Assembly: GCA_015501075.1 (NCBI GenBank)
Contig: JADNYJ010000014.1
Location: forward strand, 124,001-188,000
DNA from: Gymnopilus junonius
Taxonomy: Eukaryota; Basidiomycota; Agaricomycetes; Agaricales; Galerinaceae
DNA: 64,000 nucleotides
Direction: 5' to 3'
Position 1 is the stretch's first letter. Each line of letters opens with the position of its first letter. The notes below the pieces were generated by a model. That model was not told where the DNA came from and made no database searches. It was given only the letters and a program-made list of their open reading frames with translations. Below, piece by piece: positions 31,991 through 44,868 of this stretch. A program made the translations under genes and the position numbers.

Positions 31991-33242
31991 TCAATTGGTA
32001 GGGAGGCGAAATGTTCGTATGTGACCGTTGATGTAGCAAAGTAATATTTGCTTATGTGGCTGAGTTTCATTCTCTGGGCAGGCCGATAACACCTTTCGCG
32101 CCAGTGATATCCATTCTTTCTCTATATCGTCAAGGTCAGAGCTAAGGTTTTTGTTCAAAGACATGACTCTGATGGTATGGAGGTGAAGCTTTGTGAGTGG
32201 CACAAGATAGTCCTAGAGATAAATCATGGAAGAATCAGTACATACAAAAGTGAATATGGACACATGCATACATAGCCCTTTTGCAAGACCTGATAATCCA
32301 GAGCGATATCGCTCAGATTTTTAAAATTCTTGACAATCCCTGTACAACAACCTTTTAAGGCCTGCTTATGAAGATATTAATAAATGGGCAAGGTCTCACG
32401 TTTCATTGTGTCGGCGTCAAAATAAACACTGCCAAGCGTTCGCAGATGCCGACACGATTCAACTGCACGAGGCAAGTATGTGTATGGCTTATTCCGGTAT
32501 GGTGTGATACATTCGGCATTAGGACAAGCGACCAGAAATTCGGTACTTTCTCCTGAAACGCAGACATTGCGTATTTGTGGGTATTGATGGCCTTTGAATA
32601 TGGCAAGAACGCTACCCCCAGTAAAGGGGAATCTGAAAACCAGTTGAACTGTATGAAGCTTAGGAAAGAGCGCGATGCATCTCGCGAGTTCTTCGAGGAC
32701 GCTTATAATCGAATGGTTCACGACCAAGACATTTAAAATACTGGAAAAGATTGTTTAGCTTCATTTTCGAATCCCAACGGAAATGACCGGTACCAACTTG
32801 ACATGTTGAGCTAGACTCGGATCACGGATGGTAACAATCTCTAGCTGCCTCACGAGTTCTTCTGCGTACTTTTTGTAAACGAAGTTGGCAGCATGCTTCG
32901 ATTTACGTGCCTGGCTAAACGAGGGTAGTAGACCAGCACTAGTCATCATTTCCTCGTAGACCTCAATACGCTGATAGAGGTATCTTAAAAAGACAGGCCG
33001 CAAAGTACGACAAGTCTGGGAAAGTGACATTAGAGTAACCTGCCGAGTTCGGAAAGCCTGCGTGTTGAGGAAGTCATCCTGTGTTGGGACGGGGACCGAA
33101 GGAAGGCTGGAGACGACTTCTAGATAAATCTCATGGGGAAGAGCCGCGAAGCCCCTCGTATTGTTGGACGCAAGCTGGCCACTTGAAGAAGTTTCTGTCT
33201 TGCAAGAAGTCCTGTTCCATTTGAACGAGTTCGCGGGGCCAT
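31991..33242 (-). CDS. F-box-like protein FB2
   Basis: Start MAPRTRSNGTGLLARQ in one frame; after a one-base frame change near 33.2 kb it continues SSSGQLASNNTRGFAALPHE, F-box ALPHEIYLEVVSSLPSVPVP, SLSQTCRTLRPVFLRYLYQR and LVRQLEIVTIRDPSLAQHVK. After an intron (GTACCG...TTTCCAG): LEELARCIALFPKLHTVQL, YPQIRNVCVSG, CRHLRTLGSV. The final exon (31991-32215) reads LTKLHLHTIRVMSL...WISLARKVLSACP. The leucine-rich second half resembles degenerate LRR substrate-binding regions of fungal F-box proteins. The order of blocks matches FB1 and FB3. Substrate unknown. If the frame change is real, the protein may start further in. Confidence 0.65.
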
Positions 33243-33496
33243 CTTGGTGTAAAACCAAGTTCTTTTTATATGGGGGCGAAGGTGGAAGTGAAGGTCAAGC
33301 AAAGGTCAAGGTATCCAAGTCGAACCAACAAAACGTGATCGTGTCACCGAGTAGGCAACAGAGATTTGGCTTTATTTGTCCACAGTGCAAATTAGGAAGC
33401 CAACTTTCTAAATTGGGCTTCCTTTGCCAGAGGACTCAAGTCTTGCGGGAAAAAGAGAATCTGATGTTTAATTCGTGAATATACAACATAAACCTC

Positions 33497-35756
33497 TTAG
33501 CCAAAAATCTTCTTCCAAATTTCCTGGCCTGCTCTCTGTCGTTCATATGCCGCATTTCCATCACCTAATACCGATTTGTTCTCAATCGCACGACGGCTAA
33601 GGTAAGGCATCACCTAGAGGATTAGAGCGTCAGACTAAATACAGGACAGAAATAATTTTAAACTCACTTCAGCTAAAGCGCCGTATGGGACGTATCTATT
33701 TTAAAAGCATTTAACCTTCCGCACACTATACAGTAACGCTCTAACTCACTTGATAACAAACGGAGAATCTGTAACAACCCTGTTTACCACCCAGTCCGTT
33801 AAATTGTCAGTCATTCCTGACAGAAACGCAAGTCAGGAAGGACCTTTGGTGAATCGACCAGAGACTCACCGTATAATTGGCCAATTGCCACCCTTTCGGT
33901 AACATCCTCTCCTACGCGGATTGGAGCCTGTCCGTTGTTTCCAGAAACTTTGGGTTCCTCAACGGCTAAGCCGTTTAGAACAAGTTCTTTCAATATCAAT
34001 GCGCAGCTATCCCAATTATGTGTGCCGAACAGAACCCCAAGTCCAGGTAATGATGGAGTTTCGCTGGTGGCAGCGGCAGCACTAGCTTTACCCCCACTCA
34101 GAAGTCCTCCAAACCAGCTCCCTTCTTTGTGCTTACAGAAGCATTTTGCTTTTCCAAGTCCTCCTTAACAGCCCTAACCAGCATACCAACGCACTTATTA
34201 TACGTTGCATCCGAGTCCTTCTTCTCAAGCCAGACTGGCGGATCGACCTCTGGAGAAATAGAAAGCGACGGTGTCGATAATGCCAGAGCAGCGTGACGTG
34301 CCGCTAACTCGTGAGAATGATAAGCTCCTCGCACAAGCTTGACGCCCAGAGAGTAGTTATTTTTCTTGGCGTCCTCGAGCGCGAGTGCAATGTGGGATGG
34401 AGTCCTGGGTCAACAAAATTTCAGTGGCAATAATGTAAACTTTTCCAGGGACGTGTACCTTCTGAGATAGGCTTGGAAAGTCCCGTAAATGAGCGGTTCA
34501 ATATATCCTCCGTGTCTAGACTTCTGGTCAAGAGAATTGAATTCCCTCATCAGAGCCAGAGTTAGAGCGTCTATTGCCGGCTGGTACCAACTGCAAATTT
34601 CAATACATTAAAAGTTCATTCTCGTCGAAAGTAAGAGTGGAATCATCGTACCTGTATTCGGCATCCATGATAATCTTTACACCTCTCTCGCTAGCCCGCT
34701 TACATATTCTATGAAGATTAGCATACAATTCACGGATATCGCGTATCTGTTCAGGAGTGAGTGGTGGGAGGTTGTTAGGATTAGTAGTCAGTGGGGACGA
34801 AATAATGCCCAAGTCTTCTATTCTAGGAGAACCGGGGAAGGGGACGAGAGCTTCTGGCGACGGAAGAGCTTTCCGTGAAGCGACAATTCGAGCTGAAAGA
34901 GCACGGAGAGCGTTTGCATCAGGAAGGAGTGCAGTCATTTTAACAGCCACCCATGTCCGTCTGCCTTTCGCATTAACGGGGACGGTCTCGTGAGTAAAAG
35001 AGTTATCAGCAACACCAGAATTCTTGGAAAGTCCGTCTTCGAAATCAGCCGCCACATCTATGCAATGAACCATTTCATCGACGATGCGTGTGTACGCGCC
35101 GTCTGCAGAAGGAGAAACAGAAGAAGGTGGGGGTGAGTTCGGAATGGTATCAGTGGAAGAAAGAGAAGTGGAGGCACCAGTTGCCTCCTTTTCGTCCACT
35201 TCTACAGAGTAGGCAAATAGGACGCCCTTATTCGCTGCGCGGAGGGAATGGAGGAGGGGGATGGATTCTTCTGCAGTGTCTGCACCGACGAACTGGGGAG
35301 GAAAATCGTTAATTGAGATCTAAGTTAATGGGAAGTGCGAAATTGACATACTTGATCGAAAAATGTGATCCTCACGAATGCTTCTGTAATCTGCTTGAGA
35401 CCAGGTACAGAAGACAGCACGGAAAGGAGCTTCGGAGAGGCATCTACGAGAGCCGGCACGGAACACATCGTGTACACTACATATGCACGGACCAAGGATC
35501 CAAGTGAAGTCACACTAGGATTGCCCTTCTTCTTTCCGTCTTGCGCGTTGGTATCGCTATCAGCGTAGATGCTGGATGCGAGTAGCCCAGAGGTGAGTGT
35601 GAAGGAGAACAAAGCCGTACGGGCTACGGCCCGTCGCGTGAGGAATGCAGCATTGCCCCTGTGTGCACGGGACGGCCTGAAGCTAAAGCTGAGGTGGCGA
35701 GCGGTTGAAAGCACTGGGCGTTTGGGTGCGAGGGAACCAAAACGTGCAAGGAGCAT
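33497..35756 (-). CDS. PUT1: Proline dehydrogenase, mitochondrial
   Basis: An FAD enzyme that oxidises proline to pyrroline-5-carboxylate, the first step of proline catabolism, passing electrons to the respiratory chain. The N-terminus MLLARFGSLAPKRPVLSTAR is basic and lacks acidic residues, as expected for a mitochondrial presequence. Exon 1 ends ITFFDQ|GTATGT. A low-complexity insert (SSTDTIPNSPPPSSVSPS) follows FVGADTAEESIPLL. Family blocks are in order: GVKIIMDAEYR, PLIYGTFQAYLRR, GVKLVRGAYHSHE, LFGTHNWDSC and, at the end, FVIKYVPYGALAEVMPYLSR with RAIEN, the characteristic C-terminal substrate/FAD-binding motif. It ends KKIFG. The frame is consistent across all exons. Confidence 0.93.
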
Positions 35757-36245
35757 GTGAATGGGAGGAAAGAAAGTGGGAACATGAAGAGCTAGGGGTT
35801 CTCTCGTTTTATGTTAGAACATGGCCAGAACTTGGGACGGATCTTGACGGCAGGGGGTGCGAGCGATAACAATAGTTGCAGGCGCCATGACGTCTGATGA
35901 TAAGATAAGATCCTTTGCTCGGCAGCATGAAGCAGATCTCGCAATGATAGTTTACGTAGATAGAAAGCCCAAGAACATCGATTCAGTCGGCGATACTGGC
36001 ATCAGGATGACATCGAAAGCAAGAAATACAGCAATTAAATATGTGTGGTACAGCGGAAAGCTCAGCAATGGTCCGTCTAGAGCTTCCAATGTTATGTAGT
36101 CCAAAGCTACCATGACAGCTTATTTCCGGCTCAGCCGAATTCAAATAAGCTTGGGAATGTCATGGGCAAAAAAGCTGACCCGCTTTTTAAAACTGATCGA
36201 GATCATCCAATGAGGATATCCGCATTTAGAACCTCGTTAATGGGA
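35757..36245. other. PUT1 promoter / BCP1 3' flank
   Basis: Intergenic between two leftward genes. No further gene or repeat is recognised. Confidence 0.5.
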
Positions 36246-37376
36246 TCACCCTGTCCCGTACAAGGTGGCCATCCTTCCCCCTAGGTCCCTTATCATCTCA
36301 CCGCCACCAACGACCAGCATCATTCGTCCCCGAATATCAAGTCCAAATGTATCGCGTGAACGTGTCTCCTGTACAAGCGGCGGAAGAGGAGACACATACG
36401 GGTATGTCAGGGAATGCAAAGCAGCCTGCAAAGAATCAATATACAAATGCCAACGCACATTGAAAGATACGGACTTTTGAAACAATATCATCTTCAGGAT
36501 GGAATGGATATACACCATCCGCAGGTCGCGCCATTTCATTCTGCTCTGCTTCAGGTCGTTGCTTCTTCTGTTTCTTAACAGACGAATTCGTTTCTGGCCT
36601 TCGGCGCGCAGAGGCTTTGTTAGCGAGTTGGGACTCTTCCTCCTCCGATAGATGGTATACTCTTGAAATGAAAATTAAATGTGTAAACTGGTATGGTTCC
36701 CCCTGAACAATAATATTTGCCCATGGTTAGTTCGTTGTCGCACAAAAAAAAAGACATACATCAGCATTAGCCCATTTCACCTCATCAGCGAGCATGTTGT
36801 ACATCGGAGGTACGACCTGCACTGGCATGTTCACAAGACGTTCACAGAGCACGAGGCCTACATGTGCCTCCGACTGCGAAAATAGTGCCTTGAGGGTAGC
36901 GTGGAAAGGTGGATCGTGGGCTTCAGTCACAGAGAGGAGGTAATTTGCGATGGCTTTTACGGAGGTGTTTTGCTGTTAGACTCGTTCAGCATACCAATAT
37001 GCAGGGCCAGCTTAAACGGACCGTACATGGTGAAGGTGCATATTGAGCACAGTGAAGAGCGCGAACGGGTCGCTCTCAATGCCGTCTGTTTTGATAGTCG
37101 TGCCGACTGTGGGCTGAGCAAGAACTAATTCTGTCAGTTCATGTGTATGCAATTGCTCAGCGTCGCGCTGAAAAAGCTGTGTGAGCAGGCGCTTGATGGC
37201 GTGGTAGTCAACATTGGGGTTCGGATCGAAGAATTCAAACGATACATCCACGAGGCTCTTTTACAATGTTATGCCTAAGTAAACGAGTCTTGGGGTAGAA
37301 AGAGAAAGCCACTTACGACGTCTGAGGAGGAGGACTCGTTGCCGTCGTCGTCTGAGTCTTGCTTTCGCTTTGGCAT
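36246..37376 (-). CDS. BCP1: BCP1/BCCIP-family protein
   Basis: A conserved eukaryotic nuclear protein; in yeast Bcp1 acts as chaperone and export factor for ribosomal protein Rpl23 and in Mss4 export. The start MPKRKQDSDDDGNESSSSDV has the basic-acidic N-terminus of the family. After an intron: VDVSFEFFDPNPNVDYHAIK, LLTQLFQRDAEQL, ELVLAQPTVGTTIKTD, DPFALFTVLNMH; then AIANYLLSV, VGLVLCERLVNMPVQVVPPM, YNMLADEV; then GEPYQFTHLIFISRVYHLS, a basic linker (SSVKKQKKQRPEAEQ) and a C-terminus with HPEDDIVSK and YGTG. Four introns read in frame. No defects seen. Confidence 0.92.
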
Positions 37377-38164
37377 GGTTTACGAGGAAAGAGGATCGAT
37401 CTTCTATCTCCGACCTCCAATGAAAAAGTTCTCGTAGATCTTATCTTATCTAGTCATCACCCACACTTTCGACTTTTTCATCTTGCCATGTTGAACCTCA
37501 TCAACACAATATATATGTAACTGAGAATGTGTACACTAGTATCTATGCCCCTTCTTTCACGTATTGCCTGATGATACATTTTTCAGTCTTCAAGTGGCAC
37601 TGCTTTTCTTAAAAGTTCGCGCAAACCAAACACAAGATTGAAGAGGCCTCACTTGAATTCACATCTTTCCGACCTTTTCTTTGCCTGTATGAACGGATAG
37701 TGACGGTATTTGATCTAGTTTTGCATGTTTAGACTTCTTTAAAACGCGCCGATCCAAAAGCAAAAGGCATGGGTGATGCCATGCCCGAAATAACTTGCCA
37801 TGGAGAAAAGCTATAAATTGTGCCTGATATTTCCACTGGATGCTCGCTTTTTTAGCATTCGTCCATACTGTCTATGACGATTCGGCCTCATGAAATTTAT
37901 CAAATGCACTTGTACATTCTCCATCTCGAATGCTGATACATCAGTGACTGATGTCTTCTATGTCAACCTTGATGCTATTAAGGAGTAAGTGAGATGTATG
38001 AAGAGGAAGAAGACACCAACGTTTGCCCTAACAAGCTGCGTGGAACAGGTCTGATCACACGCGCCAAAATTAGTCCTTGATAAAGCTTTGTCGGGCTTTT
38101 CCCATGTTCCGGAACATTTCTTGGAGATCATGAACCATTGGATTAGACTAACAACAACAGTGAA
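37377..38164. other. Intergenic, no gene seen
   Basis: About 0.8 kb between the BCP1 start and the FB3 end. Neither strand shows a conserved coding pattern, tRNA or repeat. Confidence 0.5.
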
Positions 38165-39478
38165 TCAATTGTTGATAGGCGATATGGTTTTCAGAGCAGG
38201 AAGAATAATATCAACTTCCTCAATCTTCGGCCAATCCTGACCTGTAAGTTGAAGATATTTCTCTTCCCCGTCGGCTCTCTGTAGATCAAGCAGAAGCGCC
38301 TTCGCCCAATCAACGATATAAGTTCTTGCCTCAGCAGTATGCCACTCAGCACGGATCATCAAATGGCTTAGGTGCTTTAAATTGGAAAGGCATTCCAACT
38401 CCTTGAATTAATGAATCCAGGGGAGAATAGTTCATATAAGTTACAAGATTCCTTTAAGCCTCATGGCTTACCTCCGAAAAATCATGGGGGGAACGAAAGA
38501 GATGTAGAACAAGAGTCCGAACCTTTGGAAAATTGGAAGGAATTTCTATGAAAAGCACAAGAAAAGCATTTAAATAAGTTTCTCTGGGAATCAACGGGGC
38601 AAGAGCACCTTGGAACTTTTGCAAGCTCATGTTTGATGCAATTTCTAAATTCTCCAAGCGGTGGCATGAAGATATTGCACGTAGGAAATGCCACCCATCC
38701 AGCCTTCCTACTTCAAGATTCCGGGCTTCCAGAACTTCAGGACAAGAAGCAAGCAAACCATATGCCGATTTTGAAACGAAGATGGAACGAATCTGTGGGT
38801 ATGAGCGGGAGGAAAATATTTTGCTCACTTCAGATCTGTATCCGAATGGTCGTTCAGCAGGGTTGAATGAAATCTGTAGCTTGACTGAGTGAAGGTTGGG
38901 GAAGATGGCAATGCAACGGGCAAGTTCTTCTACAACCGGCACTACTGAGTAGTCTCTGACATGGACATTGACTACTCTGAGAAAGGCGCGGATTAGAAAG
39001 CTCTCGTGAGCGTAACATGAGGAAAAGGTAGCACATACTCGACGTATTGTGCTAAGCTTGGATCGCGGACAGTTACGACTTCAAGTTGCCGGAGGAGTTC
39101 TAGATTGCTGGTACGTCCTTTAGACGAGATAATCTCAATACGATTCCATACATATGGACGAAAGAATCTTCTAAGGTTGCTGCAGGTCAGTGAGAGAGTT
39201 AAAAGCGACTGCTGCCGGACTATGTGGCATTCCGCATCCAACGGCCCATACCCAGCGTTTGGCATAGGAGCAGTAGGCAAATGCGACAAGATTTCGAAAA
39301 GTAGTTCGTCTGGAAATGTAGGCAAACCAGCTGTATTGATCCCGTGCTGTTCAGCTTGCACAGAAGAGTGCCGAGAATGATGCTTTATACGTCGCCTCTT
39401 GGAGAGGCCAAGGGACCTTGTTTCATCCTCATTATCTTCCGATTCAAAGCTGTAGTCCCTATGCTGTCGTCGTGGCAT
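38165..39478 (-). CDS. F-box-like protein FB3
   Basis: This is the cleanest of the F-box paralogs. Start MPRRQHRDYSFESEDNEDE with a charged N-terminus, then F-box LPTFPDELLFEILSHLPTAP, SLTCSNLRRFFRPYVW and LLRQLEVVTVRDPSLAQYVE. Intron GTATGT...TTCTCAG leads to VVNVHVRDYS, VEELARCIAIFPNLHSVKL, YPQIRSIFVS and CHRLENLEI. A second intron (GTAAGC...AATTCAAG) leads to ELECLSNLKHLSHLMI and WPKIEEVDIILP. It is probably an SCF adaptor with a leucine-rich recognition part. It shares block order with FB1 and FB2 but is diverged, with PUT1 and BCP1 lying between. No frameshift seen. Confidence 0.8.
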
Positions 39479-39935
39479 TTCCGAAGTAAAGACAAGGATA
39501 AATTTCGAATTTGATAATAATGTTAATTTTCGGCAGTACCGCTAGAAGCCTTGTTAAGCAAATTAGCAAGCCTTTTTGATGCGATGTGTAGAAGAATGAA
39601 GGCGGGGTGGTAACACCTGGACGCCGTGTGAAGGAGGAAGTGTTTGACAGAGCCAAACTTTCGAGGGGCGGCCGGCTTTGAGGCGGTAAACAGATTGATT
39701 GCCGGCGTGGCTTTTGGTGTCGACGGACTGTTTCGGACAGCGAGCAAGCGACTATCTTGTATACCGCCTAGCTATTCTGCTACTTTGGTCGTCGTTGATA
39801 TCGCTGTACTCATTTGAGGTATTTTTCTTTGTAATTTTGGTCACCTGTGCCGTCACTTATCCACACATTCAGGGCGTCGTCCAAAGAGGTTACTCAACGC
39901 TCCCTACAACATATCTCGCTAAAAAAACTCGATTG
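39479..39935. other. Divergent promoter region between FB3 and the acetyltransferase
   Basis: The two flanking genes point away from each other, so this ~460 bp must carry both promoters. An open frame runs across its right half into the acetyltransferase first exon but lacks conservation, so I treat it as non-coding leader. Confidence 0.45.
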
Positions 39936-42187
<2,252 letters not shown>

Positions 42188-42429
42188 TTTTTTCCTCTTC
42201 TATTTCTTTGTCTTTCCAATTACACTTTTTTTATTGCCTTCCATTAGTATTTAATTCCTTTGTAAAGGTATACCCGCGTGGTTCTTGTAATTGATTATTT
42301 TTTGTTCCAACTCCATGGCGCATGGCAGTCGATGGTAATCTAGTAGGTGGTGAAAGTGCCATGCGCGTCGCATCTAATTGGTGCCAGTTATCTAATAGAT
42401 GGTCTATGCCTTTAATCCTTCCTACGTAT

Positions 42430-43516
42430 CTAATCCTGCCCAAAATCTTCAGCTCCTTCCCATGAGCCCCAGCATGCGAAGTCGTTCGCTAGTCTCCCAT
42501 GTTCAACATTAATGGCAGTCCTTCTAAGACGGCCTAATGGCGGTTCGTCGTATAGTCTGCATATGATATCCTCGACCGACGTAGATGTAATGATTACCAG
42601 CTTGCCTTCTGGCTTAAGGATCTGACTGAGCGTTTGGGTGAGTTTTCTGTTCGTTACCTATGTTATGCATTTATGACCCTGGAGTAAAACAGAGAATGAG
42701 AAAATTTTACCTCGTTCAAAAACGGAGGATCCACAACAACAATGTCGAAGTTTTCCTTCAATGAATCTGGAAACACGTCTGGCTCGTCCAAGTCGTATGG
42801 AACAAACTGCTTCGGCGAGAGGACGGCAAAACGTTGGTCATACTCGAGCAGGGTAGCGCCTGCAATAGGCTTGGTACGTTGGAAGGCGACAAATCCCGTT
42901 GGACAGCATACAAAGGCGATGTTGGTGGATGGTGTGCACAGGGAGTGCAGACGGGAGGCAAGGGACATAGCAAATTCTTCTGTGTACCTGTGTGTTGAAA
43001 GAACAATCAGAACAGTCAGGACTTAAGAGGCAAGTCCGGCTTGCCGTTTCAGAATGTCAAGAATAAGCGAGGAGTGTGAAAGTGGTGAACATTGCGGCCA
43101 ATATTTCTGCTGAGGTTGTCCAGTCCAGGATCCTCTGACACTTTGGCGGCATTGACTTTGTTGCCAAGTCCGGTTTGCTCGATGAACTGGCGGACCTGTC
43201 CTTGGGTACTCACCAAAATTGGCTGAGCTGCCAGTCTTCCCCAAAGGCAAGCCTGAACTCGGCTACACTGAGCATAGGTTTGCCTTTGACATATCTGTCT
43301 CTGATTCCAAGGCAAGACCAGCAACCTGGTCTGCGGCACGATCGGCCACGAGTTCATTGAATAGGCGTTCCTCCTCTGCTTTTTCAGAAAGGTAGGAGTC
43401 CAGAAGTGCTAGCGTATTGGCATCCAGACGTGGTGAACCTATGTCTGACGATTCGTCAGGGCTTGCCGAGCCCGAACTTGACCCGGAGATGGAGGAAAAT
43501 CAGGAAAATCGAGCAT
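42430..43516 (-). CDS. EFM5: Protein-lysine N-methyltransferase, EFM5/EEF1AKMT1 type
   Basis: Predicted SAM-dependent methyltransferase modifying a lysine of elongation factor 1A. Blocks: LDANTLALLDSYLSEKAEEE; VAEFRLAFGEDWQLSQFW; after a 233-bp intron YTEEFAMSLASRLHSL, IAFVCCPTGFVAF; the catalytic motif DIVVVDPPFLNE; then an intron (GTAAAA...ACATAG) and TNRKLTQTLSQILKPEGKLV, ending INVEHGRLANDFACWGSWEG. DPPF and EDWQLSQFW are diagnostic for this family. Exon 1 needs two one-base corrections (near 43490 and 43283) to read continuously. The gene is otherwise well preserved, so these are more likely consensus errors than real mutations. It is head-to-head with ADE8. Confidence 0.82.
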
Positions 43517-43672
43517 CGAGTTGAAGAATGCCGAGAATATCAGTTACTTGATGAAATAGGCTGCTTAGGCTGTGGATGTAAGATGGTAAGAATTATTTGA
43601 CCCGGGTGATCCAAATTTGGATTGTCCGATCAGCACTCCGGGATCAGCCAAAATCTTTCCTTGGCCTCAACC
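43517..43672. promoter_or_regulatory. Bidirectional promoter EFM5/ADE8
   Basis: Only 156 bp separate the two divergent start codons, so both core promoters and leaders must fit here. No TATA box is obvious on either side. Confidence 0.6.
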
Positions 43673-44396
43673 ATGTCTTCTACAAAACGAAAAATAGTCG
43701 TGCTCATCTCTGGCTCAGGTATTTGAAGTTGAAATGACTTTCTTGATCCAGTCCGACGGTGATGTCTGAAATCTAGGTACAAACCTCCAGGCCTTGATTG
43801 ATGCTTTGAACACCCCAGCTCTACCAAACGCTGAGATCAGCTTGGCTTTGTCGAATAAGAAGGCTGCATATGGTCTGACGAGGGCAGCGCAGGCAAATCC
43901 ACCTATTCCTACTGCATATTTTGCTTATCGAAAGCAAGTGCAAAAACGGGAGGAATATGATGCGGAGGTGGCCAAGATCGTACTGCGTGTCAAGCCCGAT
44001 ATTGTTGTTCTAGCGGGGTGGATGCATATACTAACTGAGGAATTTTTGGATCTTGTCCACGGAGAGAAGAAGATTGACGATGAAGAGGGTCTTTCACCGA
44101 CGACTCCCATCCCAGTAATTAACTTGCATCCTGCGCTGCCTGGTCAATTCGATGGAGCTCACGCGATTGAACGCGCCTACGAGGCATTTCAAAAGGGAGA
44201 AATCGCGCATTCTGGTGCCATGGTGCACCATGTCGTGAAAGAAGTGGACCGTGGGGAGCCAATTATTGTGCGCGAGGTCCCATTTCAGCAGGGTGAATCG
44301 TTAGAGGTGTATGAAGGTAGACTGCACGCTGTCGAGCACGAAATTATCGTTCAGGGTACCAAGAAAGTGTTGGACGAGATCAAGCCATTATCATAG
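43673..44396 (+). CDS. ADE8: Phosphoribosylglycinamide formyltransferase
   Basis: Transfers a formyl group from 10-formyl-tetrahydrofolate to GAR in de novo purine synthesis; cytosolic. Start MSSTKRKIVVLISGSGTNLQ; one intron (GTATTT...AATCTAG) splits the SG|TNLQ phosphate-binding turn. Further motifs: ISLALSNKKAAYGL, DIVVLAGWMHILTEEFL, and catalytic NLHPALPGQFDGAHAIE (Asn, His) with the Asp in VVKEVDRGEPII. About 221 residues, normal for a monofunctional fungal enzyme. An acidic loop (HGEKKIDDEEGLSPTTP) precedes the catalytic strand. Clean frame. Confidence 0.95.
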
Positions 44397-44868
44397 GTAT
44401 GTTATCACCTCATAAGCCCTGTATGTCTTCTTCGTAGATTGAGTTCTTGCCATGCAGTTCGCAAACACTAGGAAAGAATTTAAATGCTGTATCATTGTCT
44501 TTATTCGTCTCAATCGACATCTGGAGTCATCAACATGACTGCCTTGAAGGTCGGCTTATGTCTCGACCAGATATGCGCCACATTTCACGATTGCGGTATC
44601 GCGATCATAAGCTCGCGGGTTCTTGTCAAACTTGACCAAACTCTCAAAGCTTTCTGCACTCCTCTTCGTCACCCCCACATTGACTGTTCCGGAGGTGCTC
44701 CCTCTTCTCAATCGGCCTTACCTTCCTGTTACCTTCCTGTTACACTTTTCTAGTAGCGATTTTGTCGTCCCTGAAGCGAGTTTCTTACGCGTTCTTTTTT
44801 TCTCGGATAGTTCGAGCTTACTGCGCTCAGTCTACCATATCGTCGAACTCGCATTCTAAGTCTCCAAG
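44397..44868. other. Intergenic between ADE8 and the AGC-like kinase gene
   Basis: Both neighbours are transcribed rightward, so this is 3' flank plus promoter. Several short open stretches occur, but none has recognisable motifs. Confidence 0.45.
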
